Below are positions 32,051 through 41,198 of a stretch of 64,000 bases of DNA, in pieces (the stretch's first letter is position 1; each line of letters begins with the position of its first letter). The DNA comes from Myxococcales bacterium (GTDB lineage Bacteria; Myxococcota_A; Polyangia; Nannocystales; Nannocystaceae). Location of the stretch: positions 1 through 64,000 of the forward strand of contig JACKDV010000019.1 of NCBI GenBank assembly GCA_020633315.1, in the 5' to 3' direction. The notes beneath the pieces are model-generated. The model searched no databases. It was not told the origin of the DNA and saw only the letters and a program-made list of their open reading frames with translations. Both the position numbers and the translations under genes were made by a program.

Positions 32051-33853
32051 ATGCGACGCCCGTGGAGCCACCTGCGACCGCATCGATGGCGCATGATCGT
32101 GGGAGGGCTCGCGATCGGGGTGGGGGCGGTGCTCGGCCTGCTGCCCGCCTACCTCGTGCAGCACGTGCTCGACGCGGCCCTGGGGGCGGAGCCCGAGCGC
32201 CTCGACCTCTACGTGGGGGCGATCCTCGTGGTGATCGTGGTGCAGGGGGCGGCCGCGATGGTCTCTGCGCTGACCCTGGCTTCGCTGGGCGAGCACCTGC
32301 TCGCCGACGCGCGCAGGCACCTGTTCCACCGCCTGCTCCGCTGGTCGCTCGCCCAGCTCCAGCGGCAGCGCGCCGGGGAGTCGCTGTCGCGCTTCAACGA
32401 CGCGGCGCAGATCCACGTGGTGGTGTGGGGCACCCTCAGCTCGCTCGAGAACGTGGTGTTCGGGCTGGCGGGGCTGGCCTACCTCTGGTCGATCCACCCT
32501 GGCCTCACCGCGGGGCTGCTGGTGATGGTACCGGTGCTGGCGGTGAGCGGGGCGCTGTTCGGGCGCTGGAACGAGGGCGTGATGACCGAGGCCACCGACA
32601 CCTACGCGCGGGCGGGGGGCTACCTGACGGAGATCCTCGGCAACATCAAGCTCGTGCAGGCGCACGGCCGCGAGGCCTACGAGGAGCGACGCTACCTCTC
32701 GCACCTGCAGGACTCCCGCGCCCAGGCGGTCCGCCTCGCCTTCGCCGGGGCGCTGGCGGGTGCGGTCTCGCGGCTGGTGACCCTCGTGCCGCTGGCCGTC
32801 CTGCTGTGGCTGGGCGGGCACATGGTGGTGGACGGCACGCTCACGGCCGGGCAGCTCACCGCCTTCTGCATGCTCGCGCTGGGGGTGGGCGGTCGCATGG
32901 AGGCCACCCTCGACAAGGTGCGCGCGCTCATGCAGGCCCGCGGCGCGCTGCGGCGGGTGGTCGAGCTGATGGATCGCGAGCCCGAGGTGATCGAGCGAGG
33001 CGATGCCGTCCCGCTGCCCGACCCGCGGGGCGAGATCGAATTCGAGGCGGTGACCCTGACCTATCCCGACGCCGAGAGCCCCGCGCTGCGAGAGGTGTCG
33101 CTCCGCGTGCGGCCCGGGGAGCACGTGGTGCTGGTGGGGCCCTCGGGGGCGGGCAAGACCAGCATCCTGAGCGTGATCCCCCGCTTCTACGACGTGACCG
33201 CGGGCGCGGTGCGGATCGACGGAATCGACGTGCGGCGGCTCCGGCTCGCACGGCTGCGCCGGGCCATCGGCCTGGTTCCGCAGGAGCCGGTGCTGTTTAC
33301 GGGGACCATCCACGAGAACATCGCCTACGGGGGGATCGACGCGGGGCCGGAGGCGGTGGAGAGGGCCGCTCGCCTGGCCGACGCCCACGACTTCATCCGC
33401 CGCTTGCCGGAGGGCTATCGCACGCGGGTGGGCGAGCAGGGGGTGGCGCTGTCGGGCGGGCAGCGCCAGCGCATCGCGATCGCGCGGGCCATCGTCGACG
33501 ACCCGCCGATCCTGCTGCTCGACGAGCCCACCTCGGCGCTCGACGTGGCCTCGGAGCGCTCGATCCTGCGCTCGCTCGAGCGAGCGATGGCCAACCGCAG
33601 CACGCTGATGGTGACCCACCGACCGTCGATGGCCCGCGGAGCCGATCGCGTGCTCGTGGTGAGGGACGGCCGGATCGAGCAGCAAGGCACCCACCAGCGG
33701 CTGTGCGAGCGCTCGGCGTACTACCGCGCTCTGCAGGGCCTCCCCGAGCCCGTCCGCCCCGAGCCCGCGGCCGCCAGCGGCCCTGCTCCGTCCGATTCCC
33801 CGATCCCTCGACCCGGAGATTCCCCATGGCATCGATCGAGCTCAGCGTCGTGA
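32051..33853 (+). CDS. ABC exporter (fused permease-ATPase)
   Basis: This 600-residue half-transporter has six membrane segments (about residues 15-290) and a C-terminal ATPase with Walker A GPSGAGKTS, signature LSGGQRQRI and Walker B ILLLDEPTSALD, so it appears active. Unlike the exporter proteins at 14.4-19.2 kb it has no peptidase domain. It probably exports the finished product or a lipid-linked precursor, or gives self-protection. The last 10 codons are Pro/Ser-rich and overlap the glycosyltransferase gene by 28 nt in another frame. It starts 19 nt after the aminotransferase stop. Confidence 0.9.
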   Translation: MRRPWSHLRPHRWRMIVGGLAIGVGAVLGLLPAYLVQHVLDAALGAEPERLDLYVGAILVVIVVQGAAAMVSALTLASLGEHLLADARRHLFHRLLRWSLAQLQRQRAGESLSRFNDAAQIHVVVWGTLSSLENVVFGLAGLAYLWSIHPGLTAGLLVMVPVLAVSGALFGRWNEGVMTEATDTYARAGGYLTEILGNIKLVQAHGREAYEERRYLSHLQDSRAQAVRLAFAGALAGAVSRLVTLVPLAVLLWLGGHMVVDGTLTAGQLTAFCMLALGVGGRMEATLDKVRALMQARGALRRVVELMDREPEVIERGDAVPLPDPRGEIEFEAVTLTYPDAESPALREVSLRVRPGEHVVLVGPSGAGKTSILSVIPRFYDVTAGAVRIDGIDVRRLRLARLRRAIGLVPQEPVLFTGTIHENIAYGGIDAGPEAVERAARLADAHDFIRRLPEGYRTRVGEQGVALSGGQRQRIAIARAIVDDPPILLLDEPTSALDVASERSILRSLERAMANRSTLMVTHRPSMARGADRVLVVRDGRIEQQGTHQRLCERSAYYRALQGLPEPVRPEPAAASGPAPSDSPIPRPGDSPWHRSSSAS

Positions 33854-34938
33854 TCCCCACCTACGACTCGGCGCATCTGCTGGAGCTGACCCTGGCCGGC
33901 TTCGCCGGCGGCACGGCCGAGCGCGACTCGTACGAGATCGTGGTGGTCGACGACGGCTCGTCCGACCACACCAACCAGGTCGTGGCCAGCTTCGTCGACG
34001 AGCTGCCCCTGCGGTACATCGCGCAGCACCGCAACCAGGGACGCGCCGCGGCCCGCAACCTGGGGATTCGCCGCGCCGCGGGGCGGGTGCTGATGTTCTG
34101 CGATGCCGACGCGATTCCCCACCGGGGCCTGATCGACGCGCACCTCGAGCAGCACCGTGGTGGCGACGTGGTGGTGATCGGCCACAAGCGCGAGCTGCTG
34201 ACCCACTGGGAGCCGTCGATGGAGCGGGAGTGGCTGATCCCGCTGCTGCGCTCGAGCGCGCCGCCCGAGATCCGCGACAAGGCCGAGCGCGCCGCCGAGG
34301 GCGAGCGGCTGCGCTTCATCGAGCGGGCCGACGTGGAGGCCGACTTCCGCCACGTCGAGGCGTGCACGATCCGTCGCGAGCTCCGTCCCTTCGCCACCGT
34401 GAGCGAGGAGCTGCGCGAGGTCCCGGTCGCGTGGTCCTCGTTCATCACCCGCAACGTCTCGTTGCCGCGGTCGTGGCTGGAGCGCAGCGGGGTCTTCGAC
34501 GAGACCTTCGAGGGCTGGGGCTACGAGGACACCGAGCTGGGCTATCGCCTCGCCCGCGCGGGGGCCACCTTCGTCTACGCCCCCGAGGCCATCAACTACC
34601 ACCAGCTCCATCGCAACCGCTTCGGGTGGGCCGACGCCTACGCCCAGGCCGCCCACAACTACCGCCGCTTCATCCGCAAGCACCCCGCGTTCGAGACCTT
34701 CCTGCACTGGCGCTACTTCGTGGGGCTGCTCGACGAGCGCTCGTTCCACGAGCTGGTGATGGCCCGGCGGGCCGCCGCCGGCACGGGGCACGACGAGCTG
34801 CTGGGCGACTACGATCGGCTGTGCGAGTACATGGCGCACGCATACTGCGACAGCGCCGACCCCAGCACCTGGGGCCTGGTGCGCTCGCTCGGCATGCGCC
34901 TGCACCACCGGGCGGACATCGTGCGCAAGCAGGCCTGA
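33826..34938 (+). CDS. Family 2 glycosyltransferase, two-part form
   Basis: This 370-residue GT2 enzyme has the GT-A N-terminal fold: LSVVIPTYDSAHLLELTL, VVVDDGSSDHTN, AARNLGIRRAAG and the nucleotide-sugar metal motif MFCDADA. A second conserved region, GVFDETFEGWGYEDTELGYRLARAG, is typical of chondroitin-polymerase-type C-terminal galactosyltransferase domains. GGAG lies 7 nt before the ATG, which is inside the end of the ABC gene. It may glycosylate the cluster product or may belong to envelope polysaccharide synthesis with the next gene. No transmembrane helix is seen. Confidence 0.87.
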   Translation: MASIELSVVIPTYDSAHLLELTLAGFAGGTAERDSYEIVVVDDGSSDHTNQVVASFVDELPLRYIAQHRNQGRAAARNLGIRRAAGRVLMFCDADAIPHRGLIDAHLEQHRGGDVVVIGHKRELLTHWEPSMEREWLIPLLRSSAPPEIRDKAERAAEGERLRFIERADVEADFRHVEACTIRRELRPFATVSEELREVPVAWSSFITRNVSLPRSWLERSGVFDETFEGWGYEDTELGYRLARAGATFVYAPEAINYHQLHRNRFGWADAYAQAAHNYRRFIRKHPAFETFLHWRYFVGLLDERSFHELVMARRAAAGTGHDELLGDYDRLCEYMAHAYCDSADPSTWGLVRSLGMRLHHRADIVRKQA

Positions 34939-34952
34939 GGCGCGGGCTGGCC

Positions 34953-35735
34953 CTACCAGCGCTCGGCCCGGGGGGACTCGTCGGTGGCGCGCTGCTCCTC
35001 CCAGCGCATCAGGTGGTGCAGGAACGCCTCGTAGGCGGTGAACATCGACACGCAGTAGCCCGCGAAGCCGTCGCGCACGCCGCCCTGCACCACGAAACGA
35101 TCGAAGAACGCCCGGGGTGCGGCGGTCATCACCTCGAGCATCGAGATCCGCCGGCCCGCCTCGGCCATCCGCCTGGCGTGCACGGGGGCCCAGCGCTCGC
35201 CGATGATGCGATGGTGCTGGTCTGCGCTGCGGATGGTGTAGTGCAGGATGTCCCGGGGCACCCGCTCCACGCGGGCTCCCGCCCGCATCTCCACCTGCTC
35301 GTGGATCTCCACGTCCTGCCACCCTCCCCGGCCGCGGTGGAACAGCCGCAGCTGCCAGTCCGGGTAGCGCGAGCGCATGGGGTGCCCCTGGTAGTAGTTG
35401 CGCCGCGCGAACGCATAGGCGTCGGCCAGCTCCGATTCCGGGCGGCGCTTGAGCTCGCGCAGGAAGGAGTCGAGCGCGGGGGAGACCCGCTCGTCCGCGT
35501 CGAGCCCGAACACCCAGTCGTGGGCGCAGCGCTCGACCGCGAGCTGCTTCTGCGGGCCGAAGCCGAGCCAGGGCTGGACGATCACCTCGGCCCCCAGCTC
35601 TCGGCAGATCTCGCGGGTGCGATCGGTGCTGCCCGAGTCCACCACCACGATCTCGTCGGCGAAGCCCAGGGTGGCGATCGCGTCGGCGATCTCGTCCTGC
35701 TCGTCGTGGGTGATGATCGTGGCCGAGATCCTCAT
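34953..35735 (-). CDS. Family 2 glycosyltransferase, WaaE/KdtX-like
   Basis: This 260-residue protein is a short GT2 enzyme of the type that adds sugars to lipopolysaccharide core. It starts ISATIITHDEQDEIADAI, then EIVVVDSGSTDRT, WLGFGPQKQLAVE and the metal site FGLDADERVS. The C-terminal part has YYQGHPMRSRYPDWQLRLF and DILHYTI, both usual in this subgroup. It converges on the previous glycosyltransferase with 14 nt between stops. It is probably an envelope gene and marks the right-hand limit of the cluster. Confidence 0.88.
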   Translation of the reverse strand: MRISATIITHDEQDEIADAIATLGFADEIVVVDSGSTDRTREICRELGAEVIVQPWLGFGPQKQLAVERCAHDWVFGLDADERVSPALDSFLRELKRRPESELADAYAFARRNYYQGHPMRSRYPDWQLRLFHRGRGGWQDVEIHEQVEMRAGARVERVPRDILHYTIRSADQHHRIIGERWAPVHARRMAEAGRRISMLEVMTAAPRAFFDRFVVQGGVRDGFAGYCVSMFTAYEAFLHHLMRWEEQRATDESPRAERW

Positions 35736-35775
35736 GGCGTTCTCCTCGGGGGACGAAAGCGTGCTCGGAGACCGG

Positions 35776-37365
35776 TCACTTGCCCCAGCGCTCGCCCAGC
35801 TCGGCGCCGCAGTCCTTGCGGCAGCTCGCCGGGGCTCGCAGCGACAGCCCGGCCCGCCCGAGCTCCCGCACCCCGTCCACGTCGGCCAGCAGCAGCCGCG
35901 GATCGTCCTTGCTGCCCCACAGCTCCACCAGCATCGCCTCGCCGTCCAGCCGTCGCAGCCGCAGGTGGGTGCCCGCCTCCTTGCCCGACACGAGCCCGAG
36001 CTTCTCGCCCTCCCCGTCGATCACGCCCACGTGCCACTCGCGGCCACAGTCGCCGCCCGTGGTCATCAGCAGCCGCGAGCCGCCGCCCAGGCTGCAGCCG
36101 ATCCACTGCTCGGCCACGATCTTGGTGCGCTTGGGCAGCTGCGGCTCGAGGGCGGCGAGGTCCTCCATGCGCGCGGGCGAGCAGCCGGCGGGGGGATCGT
36201 CGAGGGGGTGGGCGTCGCTGCGCGGCAGCGGGGTGGGATCGATGCCCCAGCTCTCGAGCATCTGCCGAGGGGTGCGCTTCTCCAGGCGGTCGGTGGCCCG
36301 CCGCTCGTACTCGCCCTCGTCGAGCACCACCGCATGCACCTCGCCCTCGTCGAGGTCGAGGTTGCCCAGCGCCATGCCCAGGCCCTGGGCGTGGGCGAAG
36401 GCCGGCTCGCCGAAGCCCCCGAAGTCACCCAGCGGCACGAACACGCGGGTGTGGAGGTCGATCAGCTCGTAGGTGCCCTGGCCGTCGTCGCAGGTGGTCC
36501 AGGCCGCGTGCTCCACCAGCATCATGCGATCGCCGGCGCGGCCGATGAGCGCGGTGCCGGGGAACGCCCGGTGCAGCCGCCCGTCCACGTCGACCTGCTC
36601 GATGAACGAGGGCGTGGCGGTGTTGGTCTTGAGCTTGCTCTTCCACGGGGTCGCGTCGAAGGAGACCACCGCCCGCGAGGGATCGACGTGCAGGGGCGGC
36701 CGGACCGGGCCCGAGGGGCCGTAGACCTCGATCTCGGCCAGGTGCAGCGGGCCCTCGCCGTGGGTGTCGAGCACCTCGAGGATCACGTTGGGCGAGCGGA
36801 TCGGCTCGCCGAGCACCACGTGCCAGGGGCGATCGTCGTCGGCGAGCCGGGCCTCGGCCCAGCCCTCGGCGGTGTGCACCCGCACCGTCTGCGGGCGCGC
36901 CGAGGGCTCCTTGCCCCCGGGGGTCGCGGCGTAGAGCCGCACGATCTCCACCTCGGCCATCTCGGGGAAGTGCAGGCCGATCGCGCACGGGTGGTCCTCG
37001 TCGGGATCGCAGACCCAGGCCGTGCGCAGGTCGTCGTCGCGGGACAGCCGGGGCAGGCCGTGGCCCTCGGCCGACCAGTCCGGCACCTCGATCGCCCCGG
37101 CGAGCGCGCGCAGCTTGGATAGGCGCTCGAGCGAGAAGCTCATGTTCTCGCCGCCCTTGCCCGGGAAGCGCAGCTTGTGCTCGGCGCGGACCAGCGGCTG
37201 CGGGGTGAGGGGCTCGCCGCCCGACTCGCCCCCCGCGTCGCCCGACTCGGCCGAGGGCGCGTCCTCCTTCTTCTTCCGCTCGGAGGGCGCCTCTTCCTTG
37301 CCCAGCAGGGAATCGCAGGCCGGCAGCAGCAGCACGGGGAGCAGCAGCAGGCGGAGCACGACCAT
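35776..37365 (-). CDS. Lipoprotein with discoidin-like domain
   Basis: This 529-residue protein has a signal peptide with the lipobox LLPAC (Cys17), followed by a Lys/Glu/Asp/Gly-rich linker. Residues 90-240 resemble a galactose-binding, discoidin-like domain (AIGLHFPEMAEVEIVRLYAA, PNVILEVLDTHGEGPLHLAEIEVYG). The rest, with motifs such as YELIDLHTRVFVPLGDFGGFG and LVEHAAWTTCDDG, is a strand-rich domain that I do not recognise. The ATG at 37365 lies on the opposite strand of an ATG at 37364, so the two divergent genes have almost no spacer if both were used. Confidence 0.72.
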   Translation of the reverse strand: MVVLRLLLLPVLLLPACDSLLGKEEAPSERKKKEDAPSAESGDAGGESGGEPLTPQPLVRAEHKLRFPGKGGENMSFSLERLSKLRALAGAIEVPDWSAEGHGLPRLSRDDDLRTAWVCDPDEDHPCAIGLHFPEMAEVEIVRLYAATPGGKEPSARPQTVRVHTAEGWAEARLADDDRPWHVVLGEPIRSPNVILEVLDTHGEGPLHLAEIEVYGPSGPVRPPLHVDPSRAVVSFDATPWKSKLKTNTATPSFIEQVDVDGRLHRAFPGTALIGRAGDRMMLVEHAAWTTCDDGQGTYELIDLHTRVFVPLGDFGGFGEPAFAHAQGLGMALGNLDLDEGEVHAVVLDEGEYERRATDRLEKRTPRQMLESWGIDPTPLPRSDAHPLDDPPAGCSPARMEDLAALEPQLPKRTKIVAEQWIGCSLGGGSRLLMTTGGDCGREWHVGVIDGEGEKLGLVSGKEAGTHLRLRRLDGEAMLVELWGSKDDPRLLLADVDGVRELGRAGLSLRAPASCRKDCGAELGERWGK

Positions 37366-37404
37366 GGGTAACACGGTGTCGAGCCGAGCGCACCGGCGGG
37401 CTGC

Positions 37405-37410
37405 TACGAT
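37405..37410 (+). promoter_or_regulatory. -10 hexamer supporting a GTG start
   Basis: TACGAT lies 10 nt before the GTG at 37421 and is preceded by TGC, an extended -10. This favours 37421 over the ATG at 37364. Confidence 0.4.
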
Positions 37411-37420
37411 CGCGGAGCCC

Positions 37421-39022
37421 GTGCCGCCCCCGGATCCGCCCAGCCCCGTCGCCGACCGGCGTCGCGACGTGGTGATGGCCGGGCTGGTGGTGCTGTCGCT
37501 GGCCGGCACCATGCCCTACTTCGGGCGGCTGATGAACGCCAACGAGCGGCCGCGGCTGCTGCAGGCCATGGCGTGGGTGGACACGGGCGAGCTGGCGGTG
37601 GACGGTCCCGCGGCCCGGGGCATCGCGCCGGGGGTGGACGTGGCTCGCTCGCCGGTGGACGGGCGCCTGTACCCGAACAAGCCGCCGGGGGCCACGGTGC
37701 CCGCCGTGGTGGCGTACTCGGGGCTGCGGGTGATCGCGGCGCTGGGCGGGCCCGAGCCCACGCTGCGCAGCCTGACGATCGCGTCGCGGCTGCTGGGGGC
37801 CTTGCTGCCCACGCTGGTGCTGCTGTGGCTGCTCGCGCGACGCCTGCGGGCGCGCGGGGCCGGGGCGGCCGGGGATGCGGCGGTGCTGCTGGTGGCGCTG
37901 GCGACCCCGCTGACCAGCTACGCGCGGCTGCTGTTCGGACACTCGCTGGCCGCGTGCTTGCTGCTGGCCGGCACGCTGTGGCTGATCGACGGCACCGATC
38001 CGGAGCGCGGCTCGTGGCGTCGGGCGCTGGCCGCCGGGGCGCTGGCCGCCTCCGCAGTCACGGTGGAGTACCTCGCGGCCTTCGCCGGCCTGGTGCTCGC
38101 CGGGCTGCTGGTGGCGCGCGGCCGCCGGGGGACCTCGCGCTCGGTGCTGCTGGCCGCGGTCGCAGGGGCGCTGCTGCCCGTGCTCGCGCTGGCCGGCTAT
38201 CACGCGGCGGTGTTCGGCAGCCCCCTGGCCACCGGCTATCACCACGTGGTCGACGAGGGCTTCGCCCAGACCCACGGCCACGGCCTGCTGGGCCTGGGCC
38301 TGCCCACCGCTCACTCGCTGCTCGAGCACCTGCTGTCGCCGTGGGGGGGCCTGCTGTGGTGGGCTCCGCTGGTGGCGATCGCGTTGGGCTGGGGCCTTCG
38401 GCGCTGGCGCGGGCTCGACCTCGAGGCGCGGGTGGCCACCGCGATGCTGCTGCTGCTCACGGTGCTGCTGCTGGGCCTGGCGCAGGGCGGAGGCTGGCGC
38501 GTGGGCCCTCGCTACCTGGTGCTGGTGATGCCGCTGGCCGCCTACGGCCTGGCGGGGCTGCTGCATGCCGCGAGGTCGCGACCCCTCGTGGCCGTGCTGC
38601 TGCTGGGGCTCGCGCTGGCCTCGGCGACGATCGATGCGCTGGCGGCCAACCTGTTCCCCCACCTCGTCCCGCACGGCAATCCCCTCGCCGACCTGCTGCT
38701 GCCGCTCGCCCTCGAGGGGCGACCCCCCCCCACGCTGCTGCCGGGCGGTCCGCTCTCGCTGGCGATCGTGGTGCTGGTGCCGGTAGCCCTGGTGGGCTGG
38801 GGCATGCTGCGCGCGCTGGGGCCGTGGCCGGTGGCGGCGCGGCGGCGGCTCGTCTCGATCGCCGCGCTGGGCTCGCTGCTGGCCGTGGCGCTGCTGCTCG
38901 CCGCCCTCGCCGGGCCCTCGCACCCCGAGGCCGAGGCCGATCTCGAGGCGGTGCGCTCGATCTGGGAGCCCGACGGCCCGCGGCCCCCCGTGCGCCGCGA
39001 GCTGCTGCCGCTTCCGCAATAG
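37421..39022 (+). CDS. Polytopic membrane protein, GT-C glycosyltransferase-like
   Basis: This protein of about 533 residues has around ten hydrophobic helices. The N-terminus VMAGLVVLSLAGTMPYFGRLMNANERPRL followed by a loop with DGRLYPNKPPG and later GPRYLVLVMPLAAYGLAG is the layout of mannosyl- or arabinosyltransferase-like GT-C membrane proteins, with acidic residues in the first outside loop. The GTG at 37421 is chosen because a TACGAT hexamer lies just upstream and the ATG at 37364 would overlap the divergent start. It ends 25 nt before the next gene. The donor and acceptor are unknown. Confidence 0.7.
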   Translation: MPPPDPPSPVADRRRDVVMAGLVVLSLAGTMPYFGRLMNANERPRLLQAMAWVDTGELAVDGPAARGIAPGVDVARSPVDGRLYPNKPPGATVPAVVAYSGLRVIAALGGPEPTLRSLTIASRLLGALLPTLVLLWLLARRLRARGAGAAGDAAVLLVALATPLTSYARLLFGHSLAACLLLAGTLWLIDGTDPERGSWRRALAAGALAASAVTVEYLAAFAGLVLAGLLVARGRRGTSRSVLLAAVAGALLPVLALAGYHAAVFGSPLATGYHHVVDEGFAQTHGHGLLGLGLPTAHSLLEHLLSPWGGLLWWAPLVAIALGWGLRRWRGLDLEARVATAMLLLLTVLLLGLAQGGGWRVGPRYLVLVMPLAAYGLAGLLHAARSRPLVAVLLLGLALASATIDALAANLFPHLVPHGNPLADLLLPLALEGRPPPTLLPGGPLSLAIVVLVPVALVGWGMLRALGPWPVAARRRLVSIAALGSLLAVALLLAALAGPSHPEAEADLEAVRSIWEPDGPRPPVRRELLPLPQ

Positions 39023-39047
39023 GAGGAAACCGAGGAGGGCCTCGCGC

Positions 39048-40268
39048 ATGGTTGGGGCTCCCGCGCCCATGACCACCTCGCGCGCCACGGCATCGCTCGG
39101 CCTGGGGCTCGGCCTGCTGGTCGGTGCCGGCTGCGTCGCGCGGGTGATCGTGGACGGCGACTGCGGCGACGGCGTGCTGCAGCGGGGCGAGATCTGCCTG
39201 GGCCTGGGCGCTCGCAGCGAGCTGCGCATCGAGGGCCTCGAGGGATTGCTGCTGCGGGTGGCCGACTTCGACGGCGACGCCCACCTCGATCTGCTGGTGC
39301 TCGGCACCGAGCCCCAGGGCACGGTGACCAGCCGCCTGTGGCGGGGCCGCGGCGACGGCAGCTTCGAGGATGCGATCGATCCGGGCGCGTTCGGCTGCAG
39401 CGCCTACGCGGTGGCCGGCGACATGGATGGCGATGCGGCGCGCGACCTGCTGGTCGACGACTGCGGCCCCACCGTCTCGCTGTTCCTGGGCTCGTCCTCG
39501 GGCACCTTCTCGGGGCCCGCCACCGTGCCCATCGGGCTCGAGACCCGCAGCTCGGGCCTGCTCGACCTCGACGACGACGGCCTGCGCGAGGTGGTGGTGA
39601 TGGGCGAGGAGCCGAGCTCCGGCGGCTACGGCATCGCGGTGGCCGAGCGCCGCTCCGACGGCAGCTACGAGCCGCCGGTCCAGAGCATGCTGGGCCACCC
39701 CTCCTCGGGCTTCGATCCCACCGGCCTGGGCTTCCTCGACCTCGACCAGGACGGGCTCTACGACGCGCTGCTGATCCAGTCGGGGGCGCAGGGCGGCCTG
39801 CGGGTGGCCCCCGGTCAGCCGGAGCTGCGCTTCGGAACGCCCGTGCCGGTGGGGCCGCCCGAGCTGGTGCCCACCACCACCATGGTGCGCGACCTCGACG
39901 AGGACGAGGTGCCCGACGTGCTCGCGTTCAGCTTCGAGGAGGAGGCGCTGGTGTTCCTGCGCAGCGAGGCGGGCCAGCTCGTGGAGCGCCATCGCACCGA
40001 GGTACCCGGCCTGCGCACGGGGCCCGCGGGCGCGGGCGACATCGATGCCGACGACCGCCTCGACCTGCTGCTGTTCGAGCCGGGCACCCGCCGGCTGCAG
40101 GCGTGGTTCGGCCACGGCAGCGGGGCCTTCGAGGGGCCCTTCGACGTGGAGCTCGATGCCCCCGTGGGTCAGATCGCGCTGGCCGATCTCGACGAGGACG
40201 GAGCGCTCGACATCGTGGTGGGGACCTTCGAGGCGGGCACGCTCCAGATCCTGCTGTCCGATCCGTAG
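39048..40268 (+). CDS. FG-GAP/VCBS-repeat lipoprotein
   Basis: This 406-residue protein has a signal peptide ending in LVGAGC and a beta-propeller of FG-GAP type. Repeats carry calcium-binding Asp-rich loops: VADFDGDAHLDLLVLG, VAGDMDGDAARDLLVDD, LLDLDDDGLREVVVMG, FLDLDQDGLYDALLI, VRDLDEDEVPDVLAF, ADLDEDGALDIVVG. About seven repeats fill the mature part. It is expected at the outer surface as a ligand- or calcium-binding protein. GAGGAGGG lies 8 nt before the ATG at 39048; the ATG at 39069 is an alternative that also gives a signal peptide. Confidence 0.85.
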   Translation: MVGAPAPMTTSRATASLGLGLGLLVGAGCVARVIVDGDCGDGVLQRGEICLGLGARSELRIEGLEGLLLRVADFDGDAHLDLLVLGTEPQGTVTSRLWRGRGDGSFEDAIDPGAFGCSAYAVAGDMDGDAARDLLVDDCGPTVSLFLGSSSGTFSGPATVPIGLETRSSGLLDLDDDGLREVVVMGEEPSSGGYGIAVAERRSDGSYEPPVQSMLGHPSSGFDPTGLGFLDLDQDGLYDALLIQSGAQGGLRVAPGQPELRFGTPVPVGPPELVPTTTMVRDLDEDEVPDVLAFSFEEEALVFLRSEAGQLVERHRTEVPGLRTGPAGAGDIDADDRLDLLLFEPGTRRLQAWFGHGSGAFEGPFDVELDAPVGQIALADLDEDGALDIVVGTFEAGTLQILLSDP

Positions 40269-40516
40269 TCGCTCGCGCTCGGTTGTCGTGAGCGCCGCGC
40301 GGGGGCTCGCTCGGAGCGTGGTCGCCGCGGGCTCGCCGGGCCCGCGACGGCGGTCGCGGTCGCGTATTCACCGTGGTGGGCGCATGGGCGACGGGGATCA
40401 CGATCTGCTCCACGCCCCCACATTCGATTGACCCGCCTCGGCGACGCGGCGCCACCACCTTGGCGAGAGGGCGAGACGAACCGCCCTCGCCACCTTCACC
40501 TCAGGAGACCATCGCC
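40269..40516. other. Intergenic leader region
   Basis: This 248-bp stretch precedes the lipoprotein gene. An imperfect stem (GGCGAG...GGGCG pairing with CGCCC...CTCGCC, about 40462-40493) lies in the probable leader. No other feature was seen. Confidence 0.3.
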
Positions 40517-41173
40517 ATGACCCGCTCGCTTCGCATCACCCTCGCCGCCCTTCCCCTCGTTTCCCTCGTCGCCGGCTGCGACCCGGCCTCGGTCGACGAC
40601 GCCGGCTCCGCTCGCCGCGGGATGGAGGCCATGCTCGGCGCGCTCAACCTGGGCGGAGGACAGTTCCGCGACGGCGAGGTGCCCGACGTGCCCGGCCTGC
40701 CCGACACCAGCGACGCGGGCGACGTGGACCTGAGCCACGAGGTCGACATCGACCTGAGCGTGGCCTGCCCCGGCGGCGGCTCCATGGCCATCGAGGGCCG
40801 CAGCCGCATCGACACCCAGACCGGCGACCTCGACGACGCCGACCAGGCCTGGGGGGGCACCAACGCCGAGTTCACGCTGACGGTGTCCTTCGAGGGCTGC
40901 GACGTGGAGGGCGTGGTGATGGACGGCGATCTCAGCTACGAGCAGCAGCTCGACGTCGACAGCACGGTGGACTCGGTGCGCTACGACTACCACTGGAGCT
41001 ACCAGGGCCTGGTGGAGCTGTCGGGCGCGGCGAAGGGCAGCTGCGAGGTCGACATGGGCGCCGCCTTCACCAGCGACGGCGACGACATCGACCTCGACCT
41101 CGGGGCCCGCGACTACTCGGGCACGATGTGCGGCTTCGAGGCCGCCGAGCTGGCGGCCGACGCCGACCTGTGA
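40517..41173 (+). CDS. Uncharacterised lipoprotein
   Basis: This 218-residue protein starts with a signal peptide ending in the lipobox LVAGC (Cys21). The mature part is acidic with strands separated by Asp/Gly-rich turns (VDIDLSVACPGGGSMAIEG, FTLTVSFEGCDVEGVVMDG, SYEQQLDVDSTVDSVRYDY) and three further Cys. It looks beta-rich. AGGAG lies 8 nt before the ATG, and the leader carries a weak stem near 40462-40493. I do not recognise the family. It converges on the truncated receiver gene. Confidence 0.7.
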   Translation: MTRSLRITLAALPLVSLVAGCDPASVDDAGSARRGMEAMLGALNLGGGQFRDGEVPDVPGLPDTSDAGDVDLSHEVDIDLSVACPGGGSMAIEGRSRIDTQTGDLDDADQAWGGTNAEFTLTVSFEGCDVEGVVMDGDLSYEQQLDVDSTVDSVRYDYHWSYQGLVELSGAAKGSCEVDMGAAFTSDGDDIDLDLGARDYSGTMCGFEAAELAADADL

Positions 41174-41198
41174 GCGACGAGGGGAGCTCGGGCCGATC

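Noticed and set aside
33826..33853. Frameshift between the ABC exporter and GT2 genes
   Set aside because: The 28-nt overlap is in different frames and each protein is full length for its family.
37364..37420. ATG start at 37364 for the GT-C-like protein
   Set aside because: It shares bases with the divergent start at 37365 and leaves no promoter room; the GTG at 37421 has a -10 just before it.
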